Part shown: positions 6,894 to 14,371 of the stretch, piece by piece
Position numbering within the stretch: position 1 is the first letter of the stretch
How the letters are laid out: the number at the start of each line of letters is the position of its first letter
Source: CALZKI01 sp964567585
GTDB taxonomy: Bacteria > Bacillota > Clostridia > Lachnospirales > Lachnospiraceae
Assembly (NCBI GenBank): GCA_964567585.1
Contig: CAZMND010000050.1
Coordinates: forward strand, 1 to 15,052
Length of the DNA stretch: 15,052 nucleotides
Direction: 5' to 3'
Notes under the pieces: generated by a model
Told to the model about the DNA's origin: nothing
Database searches by the model: none
The model's input: the letters and a program-made list of their open reading frames with translations, nothing else
Position numbers and translations under genes: made by a program

Positions 6894-7489
6894 GTTTTAT
6901 GATTTTTGTGGTATTCCTTGTGTGGCTTCAGTACGAAATCAAAAAACACTCCCGATATGATGAAAAAAAGCAAAAAGAATACTGGGCAAGGGAACGTGAG
7001 GCCAACTCCACCAGAAAAAAAAGTCTGGACGACCTCGTATTCATCACAATTCCTCTGAAAACATTTCCTATGGACACGATGGCTTCCGATGAGCAGGTTA
7101 AAGAATTCCATGAAGCCATCTGCCATCTTTCTGAGGAAAAAATTGTCAATTTAACAGGAATTTCCAATACCGATTTAAAACTAAAATACGGCGTTGCCAA
7201 TTTACCTCTTTTAACCCATTATGACCAATGCTACACTCACCTGGCAAGAACCTTGCAATTGTGGGCTTCGTACCTTTACGATAACGGCTACGAAAACGAA
7301 TGTGTAACCATTCTGGAATTTGCCGTAGAAACCGGTACCGATATCAGCGGAACCTATCGCCTCTTAGCCGGAATTTATGTAAAAAATGGCGAAAAGGAAA
7401 AACTCGATTCATTAAAAGCAAAGACAGATTCACTAAATTCAGCAATGAAACAACCTATCGAGCGTATGTTGAAAGAATTTGATCTGTAA
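6872..7489 (+). CDS. Membrane-anchored helical (TPR-like) protein of unknown function
   Basis: A 205-residue protein I do not recognise. Residues 2-19 (NFSVFASFMIFVVFLVWL) form one membrane helix. A strongly charged stretch follows (EIKKHSRYDEKKQKEYWAREREANSTRKK), suggesting a cytoplasmic body. Residues ~55-205 look all-helical. The C-terminal part (TLQLWASYLYDNGYENECVTILEFAVETGTDISGTYRLLAGIYVKNGEKEKLDSL) has the spacing of two tetratricopeptide-like helix pairs, which would fit a scaffold. ATG 6872 is chosen because GAAAGGA stands 8 nt upstream. An upstream in-frame TTG at 6818 would overlap the divergent small gene and has no ribosome binding site. The 3' end overlaps the convergent exonuclease gene by 35 nt. 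It is the lone plus-strand gene between two minus-strand operons, and its own promoter is not clear. Confidence 0.8.
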   Translation: MNFSVFASFMIFVVFLVWLQYEIKKHSRYDEKKQKEYWAREREANSTRKKSLDDLVFITIPLKTFPMDTMASDEQVKEFHEAICHLSEEKIVNLTGISNTDLKLKYGVANLPLLTHYDQCYTHLARTLQLWASYLYDNGYENECVTILEFAVETGTDISGTYRLLAGIYVKNGEKEKLDSLKAKTDSLNSAMKQPIERMLKEFDL

Positions 7490-8162
7490 TACGACTCGCC
7501 TCGTTTCTTGTAAGGCGGTCCAAATCATACAAATAATCAATATTATGAAGGGTTATCAGCTTTGATAACCTTTCTTTTTGCGCTTTTGTTATCGGTGTTT
7601 CTCTTTTCACACTATAAATAAGCTGTTGCGGGGTAAAATCTTTCTCGTTCCCATCATAAAAATCCGTTAAAAGCTTTTGATACAATAAGTGCGTTGCCAT
7701 AGCATCTCCCAAAGCACGATGTGCCTTCTGCTCGATACCATAATATTCACACAAATACGAAAGCCTCCGGCTCTCCAAAGAAGCCAGATGCTTTCTCGCA
7801 ATCTTCAAAGTATCAATCCCCATTTTTTCGTACTTATTTTTTCCATCCATATTGACTACGGCTTTTTTCATAAAAGAATAATCAAAAATTACACTGTGTC
7901 CTAAAATGCACTCATTCCCGGCAAATTCCAAAAACATAGGAACCACCTCTTCTATAGGCAGTGCATCTTTTAAGTCATCATCAAAAATCCCTGTCAATTC
8001 GATAATCTTAGATGGCAACATCCTCCCCGGATTGACAAAGCTTTGGAAAGTATCCGTTATTTCACCGGCTCTTACCCTGATTGCACCGATTTCAATAATC
8101 TTATCCGTCTTCGGATCCAGCCCCGTAGTCTCCAAATCCAAACAAACATAATCCTGTATCAT
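7455..8162 (-). CDS. DnaQ-like DEDDh 3'-5' exonuclease
   Basis: A 235-residue exonuclease of the DnaQ/PolC-epsilon fold. All five DEDDh catalytic positions are visible: D9 and E11 in CLDLETTGLDP, D94 in HSVIFDYSFM, H148 and D153 in HRALGDAMATH. The nuclease domain ends near residue 165. The remaining ~70 residues are a separate extension containing TPITKAQKERLSKLITLH...LDRLTRNEASRITDQIL, similar in style to short helical tails found on clostridial exonucleases. The family removes nucleotides from 3' ends in proofreading, repair or RNA processing; the substrate is not decided by sequence. The ATG overlaps the nth stop codon (ATGA, 8159-8162). This implies coupled translation and a shared repair role. 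The 3' end overlaps the convergent plus-strand gene by 35 nt. No hairpin terminator for this operon is evident downstream. Confidence 0.88.
   Translation of the reverse strand: MIQDYVCLDLETTGLDPKTDKIIEIGAIRVRAGEITDTFQSFVNPGRMLPSKIIELTGIFDDDLKDALPIEEVVPMFLEFAGNECILGHSVIFDYSFMKKAVVNMDGKNKYEKMGIDTLKIARKHLASLESRRLSYLCEYYGIEQKAHRALGDAMATHLLYQKLLTDFYDGNEKDFTPQQLIYSVKRETPITKAQKERLSKLITLHNIDYLYDLDRLTRNEASRITDQILSTYAR
7548..7578 (+). terminator. Rho-independent terminator of the plus-strand gene, inside the exonuclease coding region
   Basis: GGTTATCA (7551-7558), loop GCTT, and TGATAACC (7563-7570) form a perfect 8-bp stem. Three outer pairs (one of them G-U) extend it, and TTTCTTTTTG follows. It lies 60 nt after the stop of the plus-strand gene and within the 3' third of the exonuclease gene, where it encodes the ERLSKLIT region on the other strand. 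Confidence 0.72.
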
Positions 8163-8809
8163 TTTTTACTTCTCTTTTTATTTCTTTTTTTATAATCCGC
8201 GCAAACATCCTGCAAAAAACATTCGTCACACTTTGGCGTGGGTGCTTTGCAAATCGTTCGTCCCAAAGTGATAATTTGTATATTGTATAAAATCCAATGG
8301 TCTTTCGGCAATTCCTTCATTAAGTCGAATTCAATTTTGACAGGGTCGTCATTTTTTGTAAGCCCCAGTTTTTTTGAAATTCGCTTTACATGGGTGTCTA
8401 CCACAACGCTTGGCTCGTTAAAAATATTACCGCGAATCACGTTTGCCGTCTTTCTTCCGACCCCCGCAAGGGATGTAAGTTCCTCTAAAGATGACGGAAC
8501 CTCACTGCCAAACTCATCCCGAAGCTTCTTGCAACATTCAATGATATTCTTCGCCTTGTTATGATAAAAACCGGTGGGCTTAATATCCTGCTCAAGTTCC
8601 TTTAAATCGGCATCGGCAAAATCCTCAATACTCTGATATTTCCTGAACAAATCCGCGGTTACAGTATTCACTCTGGCATCTGTACACTGGGCACTTAACA
8701 TCGTTGCTATCAGTAACTGCCACGCATTTTCATAATTTAAATAACACACATATTCCCTGCCGTACTTTTCATCAAGCAAGTGTAATATTTCCCGTGTATT
8801 TTGCTTCAT
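8159..8809 (-). CDS. nth: Endonuclease III (DNA glycosylase/AP lyase)
   Basis: A 216-residue base-excision-repair enzyme. It releases oxidised pyrimidines and cuts the abasic strand. The helix-hairpin-helix LAGVGRKTANVI carries the catalytic lysine K120, and VVDTHVKR carries the catalytic aspartate D138; both fall at the same numbers as in E. coli Nth. The C-terminal [4Fe-4S] loop has C187-x6-C194-x2-C197-x5-C203, again matching E. coli spacing. MLSAQCTD is the usual N-terminal domain motif. A very basic tail (KKRNKKRSKK) follows the cluster. The start at 8809 fits the family N-terminus and has AAAGAAAGGAA upstream. As a result the gene overlaps the end of the radical SAM gene by 38 nt. It overlaps the exonuclease start by 4 nt, forming a compact repair pair. 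Confidence 0.96.
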   Translation of the reverse strand: MKQNTREILHLLDEKYGREYVCYLNYENAWQLLIATMLSAQCTDARVNTVTADLFRKYQSIEDFADADLKELEQDIKPTGFYHNKAKNIIECCKKLRDEFGSEVPSSLEELTSLAGVGRKTANVIRGNIFNEPSVVVDTHVKRISKKLGLTKNDDPVKIEFDLMKELPKDHWILYNIQIITLGRTICKAPTPKCDECFLQDVCADYKKRNKKRSKK

Positions 8810-10520
8810 AATTCAGTGGATTCCTTTCTTTATAATCAAATAAAACATATCTCTCTTCGCAAAGAGGCTTAATAATCTCGTCATATTCCGTATTCCAGAC
8901 AGGATATGTAAATTTCTCCAAATGAGTCATTCTGGCCATTTGTTTTGCATCATATTGTTCATAGCCTGACAAATATTGTGCGTTTTCGACCTCTTTTTCG
9001 TAAAATGTTCTGACAATTCCTTTGTTGTCTGCAAGAAAACTTGCAAATTGTGGTCTGCTTTTCACATTTTCTCGCAAATATATATCAAATAGTAATAATT
9101 CTCTGTAAAGTGTGTCTTTTTCTTGTGACACAACTGTCACAAGAAATTCAAGGAGTACATCATACCGATACATTCTGGACGGTGTTTTTACAAAGTAACC
9201 CTTCTCTTCATAGAACTGTGCCAGTTTTTCATACATCTCAAAGGGTGATTCAAACTCTTTTTCAAGCACCGGCAGAGTATGGGTAAATTGGTTACTGTTG
9301 TAATAAATCTCAACCATTTCTTCGATACGCTTAAGTTTAACAACTTCCTCAAACGTAAGCCATTTTGTGAATAATACTTCATAAGGCGACTTATCCAGAT
9401 AAGAAATTCCGTAATCCGCGGCTTTTTCATGCATATATGCACCTTTTAAAACCTTCAAAAACCCAAGTTGAAGCTGCTGAGGCTTCATAGAATACACTTC
9501 ATTAAAGGAATTTGCAAAACTCACATAGTCTTCATAAGGAAGCCCTGCAATTAAATCCAGATGTATATGAACTGTTCCAAAGCTCAAAATCGTTTCCACC
9601 ATGTTTCGAAGTTTTCCAATATCCATATTACGGCGTATCTCTTTCAAAGTTACAGGGTTTGTAGTCTGAACACCAATTTCAAGCTGACAAAGTCCCGGTC
9701 TCATCCTAGATAAAAGTTCTATTTCCTCCGGACGTAAAATATCCGCTTCCACTTCAAAATGGAAATTTGTGACGCCATTGTCATTCTCCAAAATATATTG
9801 CCAGACATTCATTGTATGCTCGTGCACACAATTAAACGTCCTGTCCACAAATTTTACCTGCGATACTTTGTTATCCAGGAAAAACTGCAGTTCCTTTTTC
9901 ACCAGATTAAAATCTCTGACGCGAACCGTTTTATCTACAGAAGAAAGACAATAGCTACACCTGAACGGACAACCTCTTGAACTTTCGTAGTATATAATAC
10001 GGTTTTCAAAAGCACTCAAATCCGAATACAAAAAAGGAAGTGTATCCATATCAAGAAGTGGTCTTTCTCTATATTCGTTCTCTCTTGTCACAATTCCTGA
10101 TATTGTAGAAAGGTCCGTAAAACCGTCTTCTTTTAAATAATACTTCAAAAGATGCAGGAAAGTCTCTTCCCCTTCTCCTATCATAATGCCTGTTACTTCT
10201 TTTTTCTCATCCAAAATATTCCTTGCCATAAAACTGACTTCCGGCCCACCAAGCCAGATAGGAACATTTGGCATCAGCTTATGAAATTCTCTCGTCAGAT
10301 CCTTTATCATATTCCAGTTCCATATATAGCAGGAAAAGCCCACTACATCCGGCTGCCTTTTATAAAGGTCAGCCAGAATTGTACCGGACTCATTGTTAAT
10401 CGTATATTCTGCTAATTCAATACTATCCTGATATTCATCCCCTGCATAAGCACGTAAGCTGTGAATAGCAGGGTTGGAATGAATAAATTTGGCATTCAAA
10501 GCCACCAATAGAAATTTCAT
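8772..10520 (-). CDS. B12-binding-domain radical SAM protein, DUF4080-type
   Basis: A 582-residue class B-type radical SAM protein. Residues ~1-130 form a cobalamin-binding-like Rossmann domain (FLLVALNAKFIHSNPAIHSLRAYA..., VGFSCYIWNWNMIKDL, IWLGGPEVSFMARNIL, GIMIGEGEETFLHLL). Residues ~175-370 are the radical SAM barrel with YYESSRGCPFRCSYCLSS, in which C184, C188 and C191 would bind the [4Fe-4S] cluster. The later segments LEIGVQTTNPVTLKEIRRNMDI and HIHLDLIAGLPYEDYVSF are normal barrel features. The C-terminal ~200 residues match the style of the DUF4080 domain seen on clostridial members. The reaction and substrate are unknown. No DxHxxG cobalamin-ligand motif is apparent, so B12 might bind without a protein histidine or not at all. 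GGGAG precedes ATG 10520, 14 nt after the ABC gene, and its end overlaps nth by 38 nt. Confidence 0.88.
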   Translation of the reverse strand: MKFLLVALNAKFIHSNPAIHSLRAYAGDEYQDSIELAEYTINNESGTILADLYKRQPDVVGFSCYIWNWNMIKDLTREFHKLMPNVPIWLGGPEVSFMARNILDEKKEVTGIMIGEGEETFLHLLKYYLKEDGFTDLSTISGIVTRENEYRERPLLDMDTLPFLYSDLSAFENRIIYYESSRGCPFRCSYCLSSVDKTVRVRDFNLVKKELQFFLDNKVSQVKFVDRTFNCVHEHTMNVWQYILENDNGVTNFHFEVEADILRPEEIELLSRMRPGLCQLEIGVQTTNPVTLKEIRRNMDIGKLRNMVETILSFGTVHIHLDLIAGLPYEDYVSFANSFNEVYSMKPQQLQLGFLKVLKGAYMHEKAADYGISYLDKSPYEVLFTKWLTFEEVVKLKRIEEMVEIYYNSNQFTHTLPVLEKEFESPFEMYEKLAQFYEEKGYFVKTPSRMYRYDVLLEFLVTVVSQEKDTLYRELLLFDIYLRENVKSRPQFASFLADNKGIVRTFYEKEVENAQYLSGYEQYDAKQMARMTHLEKFTYPVWNTEYDEIIKPLCEERYVLFDYKERNPLNYEAKYTGNITLA

Positions 10521-10534
10521 AAAAACTCCCGGTG

Positions 10535-12475
10535 TTAATCCTGCTCAAGTAAACCTGTATAGAGCTGGTAATAAACACCTTTTTTCCCAATTAAATCTTC
10601 GTGATTACCACGTTCAATAATGTGACCCTTATCCAGCACCATAATGACGTCGGAATTCATAATGGTAGACAATCTGTGGGCAATGACAAATACGGTTCTT
10701 CCGTGCATCAATCTGTCCATACCCTCCTGTACGATTTTTTCCGTACGGGAGTCAATACTGGAAGTTGCTTCATCCAAAATAAGCACCGGCGGATCTGCCA
10801 CTGCCGCTCTTGCAATGGCAAGAAGCTGTCTTTGTCCCTGAGATAAATTGCCTCCATTTCCCGTCAACATCGTATCATACCCCTGCGGCAACAAATTGAT
10901 AAAATAATCGGCATTGGCAAGTCTGGCTGCCGCCATCACTTCCTCATCCGTAGCATCCAGTCTGCCATAGCGGATATTTTCCATAACCGTACCCGTAAAC
11001 AGCTGTGTATCCTGCAAAACCACACCCAGTGATTTTCTAAGGTCAGCCTTTTTAATTTTATTCACATTAATACCGTCATATCGGATTTTTCCATCCTGTA
11101 AATCGTAAAAACGGTTGATTAAGTTTGTAATAGTTGTTTTTCCAGCACCTGTAGCACCGACAAAGGCAATCTTCTGACCCGGGCGGGCAAAAATATCGAT
11201 GTTGTGAAGTACAATTTTTTCATCGGTATAGCCGAAATCAACATCGTCAAACACGACGTCACCTTCAAGCTTCTTATAAGTCGTAGTTCCGTCTGCCTGA
11301 TGAAAATGTTTCCATGCCCAAATACCTGTGTGCTCTGCAGTTTCCACGATATTGCCATTTTCCTCTTTGGCATTCACAAGCTCCACATATCCATCATCCA
11401 CTTCCGCATCTTCATCCAAAAGCGCAAAAACTCTCTGTGCTCCCGCAAGCGCCATAACAATTGAGTTAATCTGCATTGACACCTGTGAAATCGGCTGGTT
11501 GAATGACTTATTTAAGGATAAGAAGGATACCAGATTACCCAGCGTAAATACACCGGAAATACCGGAAATCGCCAACGCAGAACCTACAATGGCGATCAAC
11601 ACGTAGGTAATGTTTCCAAGGTTACCCATAATCGGCATAAGTATATTGGCATACACGTTTGCATTGGAAGAACTATGGAACAAATCCTCATTCAATGACT
11701 CAAATTTTTCCATATTTTCTTCTTCATGACAAAATACCTTAACAACCTTCTGACCTTCCATCATTTCTTCAATATATCCGTTTACTTCACCGATGCTCTT
11801 TTGCTGTTTTACAAAATAGCCGGCACTTTTTCCACCGATTTTCGTTGTGACGGTCATCATCACAAACACCATAACCAGTGAAACGAGCGTCAACGGCACA
11901 TTCAGACTTATCATAGAAATCAGCACACTAACAATGGATGCAATGGCTGAAATCGTCTGCGGAATACTCTGGCTGATTAACTGGCGGAGAGTGTCGATAT
12001 CGTTGGTATAAACACTCATAATATCGCCATGTGCATGTGCATCAAAATACTTAATCGGCAATGACTCCATATGCGTAAACACATCCGTACGAAGACTTTT
12101 CATCGTACCCTGTGTTACATTTATCATAAGTCGCGCCTGTAAAAAGTTTGCCACAATACCGATTCCGTATATAATTGCCATTCTTCCGATTGCCGACGCT
12201 AGAGCCCCAAAATCCGGATTCTGCTGTCCGATAAACGGCTTAATATAATCATCAATCAAGGTTCCCAGAAATAAAAATCCCTGCACATTTACAATCGCCG
12301 AAGTAATAATACAAATAATGACAATCAGGTAATGGAGCCAATATTTTTTCATAACATAACCCAGTAATCTTTTAATCAATTTTCCCGGGTTGTCAAGTTT
12401 TGGCAGCGGCCCCATCTGTCTTTTTCCCTTTGGTCCATGAGGCATAGGAGTTGCTTTTGGTTGTTTATTTTCCAT
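10535..12475 (-). CDS. ABC exporter half-transporter with the complete ATP site (heterodimer partner B)
   Basis: A 646-residue fused membrane/ATPase half-transporter of the multidrug/lipid exporter (MsbA-like) group. A Pro/Lys-rich cytoplasmic N-terminus (~35 residues) precedes six membrane helices (about 44-345). An unusually long linker follows (~355-405, DDGYVELVNAKEENGNIVETAEH...). The ATPase then shows Walker A FVGATGAGKTT (K446), Q-loop Q488, signature LSQGQ (544-548; consensus LSGGQ), Walker B VLILDEATSS (D568, catalytic E569) and H-loop H600. The intact E and H predict that this half supplies the working Walker A/B of the heterodimer's competent site. It overlaps the partner gene by 11 nt (12465-12475) and has a strong AAAGGAGG ribosome binding site. 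Substrate is unknown; BmrCD, LmrCD and TM287/288 are architectural relatives. Confidence 0.92.
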   Translation of the reverse strand: MENKQPKATPMPHGPKGKRQMGPLPKLDNPGKLIKRLLGYVMKKYWLHYLIVIICIITSAIVNVQGFLFLGTLIDDYIKPFIGQQNPDFGALASAIGRMAIIYGIGIVANFLQARLMINVTQGTMKSLRTDVFTHMESLPIKYFDAHAHGDIMSVYTNDIDTLRQLISQSIPQTISAIASIVSVLISMISLNVPLTLVSLVMVFVMMTVTTKIGGKSAGYFVKQQKSIGEVNGYIEEMMEGQKVVKVFCHEEENMEKFESLNEDLFHSSSNANVYANILMPIMGNLGNITYVLIAIVGSALAISGISGVFTLGNLVSFLSLNKSFNQPISQVSMQINSIVMALAGAQRVFALLDEDAEVDDGYVELVNAKEENGNIVETAEHTGIWAWKHFHQADGTTTYKKLEGDVVFDDVDFGYTDEKIVLHNIDIFARPGQKIAFVGATGAGKTTITNLINRFYDLQDGKIRYDGINVNKIKKADLRKSLGVVLQDTQLFTGTVMENIRYGRLDATDEEVMAAARLANADYFINLLPQGYDTMLTGNGGNLSQGQRQLLAIARAAVADPPVLILDEATSSIDSRTEKIVQEGMDRLMHGRTVFVIAHRLSTIMNSDVIMVLDKGHIIERGNHEDLIGKKGVYYQLYTGLLEQD

Positions 12476-14201
12476 CTTCTGTGCCTCCTTTCACCTGTGT
12501 ATTGTAAACCTCCTGGTAAATAGGACTTATTTTTAGAAGTTCTTCGTGTGTACCAACAGATTCAATCCGACCTTCGTTGAGCACCACGATTCTGTCCGCA
12601 TCCTGAATAGAAGAAATTCTCTGGGCAATGATAAGCTTTGTCGTGCCCGGAATTTCCTCGCGGAAGGCCTTTCTGATATATGCATCTGTTTTGGTATCTA
12701 CCGCACTGGTAGAATCATCCAAAATCAAAATTTTCGGTTTTTTAAGTAACGCCCTTGCAATACAAAGTCTCTGCCTTTGTCCTCCGGAAACATTGGTTCC
12801 GCCCTGTTCAATGTGTGTGTCATATTTATCAGGGAAGCTTTCTATAAAATCGTGCGCCTGGGCAAGCTTACATGCATGAATCATCTCTTCATCCGTCGCC
12901 TCTTTATTTCCCCAGCGGAGATTTTCCTTGATACTGCCCGAAAACAGGACATTTTTCTGAAGCACCATAGAAACCTCATTTCTAAGCACATCCAAATCGT
13001 ACTCTTTGACATCAATTCCGCCTACTTTTACACAGCCCTCTGTCACATCGTAAAGACGTGGAATAAGCTGTACCAGAGAAGACTTGGAACTACCTGTTCC
13101 GCCTAAAATACCAATAGTTTCACCGGACTTAATTTCCAAATTAATATCATGAAGCACATACTTTGGCTCCTCTATATTATAAGAAAACTGTACATTTTCA
13201 AATCGGATGGAACCGTCTATTACTGTCATGACCGGATTTTCCGGATTTGTAATGGTTGATTTTTCATTCAAAACTTCTACAATACGTTCTGCAGATGCCT
13301 GTGACATTGTCAGCATAACAATAACCATAGAAATCATCATCAGGCTCATAAGGATGTTGGTTGAATAGGTAAACATACTGCTTAAGTTACCTGTCGACAA
13401 ATCTCCTACCACAATCATCTGTGCACCGAGCCATGACAAAAGCAGAATACTTCCATACATAACAAACATCATAATCGGCGAGTTCAAAATAACCAGTTTC
13501 TCCGCTTTTACGGATGACAAATACAAATTCAGACACGCCTTCTTAAACTTACTAATTTCATGGTCTTCTCTTACATACGCCTTTACCACACGAATTGCAC
13601 TGATGTTTTCCTGTGTACTGGAGTTTAAATCATCATATTTTTTGAACATCTCCATAAAGGCTTTTCTTGCATTGGAAATAATAAAGAAAAGCGCAACGCC
13701 AAGTATAATAAGCGCCACAAGATATATCAGCGCAAGCTTGGCATTGATAATCACAACCATTATCATAGCCGTTATAAGCATAAGAGGTGCTCTTACACAC
13801 ATACGGATAATCATCTGAAACGCCTGCTGAACATTCGTCACATCCGTAGTCATTCTGGTAATCAGTCCCGCTGTGGAAAATTTATCAATATTGGCAAATG
13901 AAAAAGTCTGGATATTGTCAAACATACTTTTTCTTACATTTTTGGCAAAACCTGTACTTGCAATGGCTGCATGTTTACCGCACATGGCACCGCAAAATAA
14001 AGAAAGCATCGCAACTACCAGCATAATAGAACCGGTAATTATGATATGCTTCATATTTCCCACTTCCACACCATCATCAATCATAGAAGCCATAATAAAC
14101 GGTAGTAACAACTCCAGTATTACTTCACAGGCTATATAGATTGGTGACAGAATAGAATCTTTTTTGTATTCTTTTATCTGTTTTGCTAATGTTTTAATCA
14201 T
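12465..14201 (-). CDS. ABC exporter half-transporter with a degenerate ATP site (heterodimer partner A)
   Basis: A 578-residue half-transporter with six membrane helices (about residues 17-300) and a C-terminal ATPase. Motifs: Walker A GILGGTGSSKSSL, where S372 replaces the glycine before K373; Q-loop region VLQKNVLFSG; a normal signature VSGGQRQR (471-475); Walker B ILILDDSTSAVD, where D496 replaces the catalytic glutamate; and an H-loop IIAQR, where Q527 replaces histidine. This is the known pattern of the asymmetric exporters (TM287, LmrC, BmrC): one partner holds a slow or inactive ATP site while its signature serves the competent site of the other. ATG 14201 is chosen because GAGGG lies 6 nt upstream. 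An in-frame ATG at 14216 lies almost at the predicted transcription start and has no ribosome binding site. It is first gene of the five-gene minus-strand operon. Confidence 0.92.
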   Translation of the reverse strand: MIKTLAKQIKEYKKDSILSPIYIACEVILELLLPFIMASMIDDGVEVGNMKHIIITGSIMLVVAMLSLFCGAMCGKHAAIASTGFAKNVRKSMFDNIQTFSFANIDKFSTAGLITRMTTDVTNVQQAFQMIIRMCVRAPLMLITAMIMVVIINAKLALIYLVALIILGVALFFIISNARKAFMEMFKKYDDLNSSTQENISAIRVVKAYVREDHEISKFKKACLNLYLSSVKAEKLVILNSPIMMFVMYGSILLLSWLGAQMIVVGDLSTGNLSSMFTYSTNILMSLMMISMVIVMLTMSQASAERIVEVLNEKSTITNPENPVMTVIDGSIRFENVQFSYNIEEPKYVLHDINLEIKSGETIGILGGTGSSKSSLVQLIPRLYDVTEGCVKVGGIDVKEYDLDVLRNEVSMVLQKNVLFSGSIKENLRWGNKEATDEEMIHACKLAQAHDFIESFPDKYDTHIEQGGTNVSGGQRQRLCIARALLKKPKILILDDSTSAVDTKTDAYIRKAFREEIPGTTKLIIAQRISSIQDADRIVVLNEGRIESVGTHEELLKISPIYQEVYNTQVKGGTEDGK

Positions 14202-14207
14202 AACAAT

Positions 14208-14212
14208 CCCTC
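14208..14212 (-). promoter_or_regulatory. Ribosome binding site deciding the first ABC gene start
   Basis: On the minus strand, GAGGG is followed by ATTGTT and ATG 14201. Using the in-frame ATG at 14216 instead would place this motif inside the coding region and leave only TAAGATTTTTATGA upstream, which holds no Shine-Dalgarno. Confidence 0.6.
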
Positions 14213-14224
14213 GCATTCATAAAA

Positions 14225-14253
14225 ATCTTACCCACATTTTTATGTATAGTCAA
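14225..14253 (-). promoter_or_regulatory. Sigma-A-like promoter for the ABC/radical SAM/nth/exonuclease operon
   Basis: On the minus strand, TTGACT (14253-14248) and TAAGAT (14230-14225) are separated by exactly 17 bases. Matches to consensus are 5 of 6 and 4 of 6. The predicted start near 14218 leaves a 17-nt leader to ATG 14201, which holds only the ribosome binding site. Confidence 0.7.
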
Positions 14254-14302
14254 TTAAATTTCTATTAAATCCCTGTAAACTGTCACTATAATTCTTGCTT
14301 TC

Positions 14303-14332
14303 TTAACAGAAATCCCTTATCATATTTATATT
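14303..14332 (+). promoter_or_regulatory. Probable promoter of the 99-residue membrane protein gene
   Basis: TTAACA (14303-14308) and TATATT (14327-14332) are 18 bases apart and each match consensus at 5 of 6 positions. An overlapping alternative is TTGCTT (14295-14300) with TATCAT (14318-14323) at 17 bases. The 14202-14371 gap between divergent genes thus holds both promoters back to back; I see no clear operator in it. Confidence 0.5.
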
Positions 14333-14371
14333 ATCGGGAATTGAATTTGGTTCCCACTTAGGAGGTAACAT

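Noticed and set aside
6866..7200. Minus-strand open frames of 86 and 90 residues opposite the plus-strand membrane protein
   Set aside because: No convincing ribosome binding site, and the minus-strand promoter at 6865-6893 lies at their 3' end rather than upstream.
14202..14216. ATG 14216 as start of the first ABC half-transporter
   Set aside because: No ribosome binding site precedes it and it lies about 2 nt after the predicted transcription start; GAGGG precedes ATG 14201.
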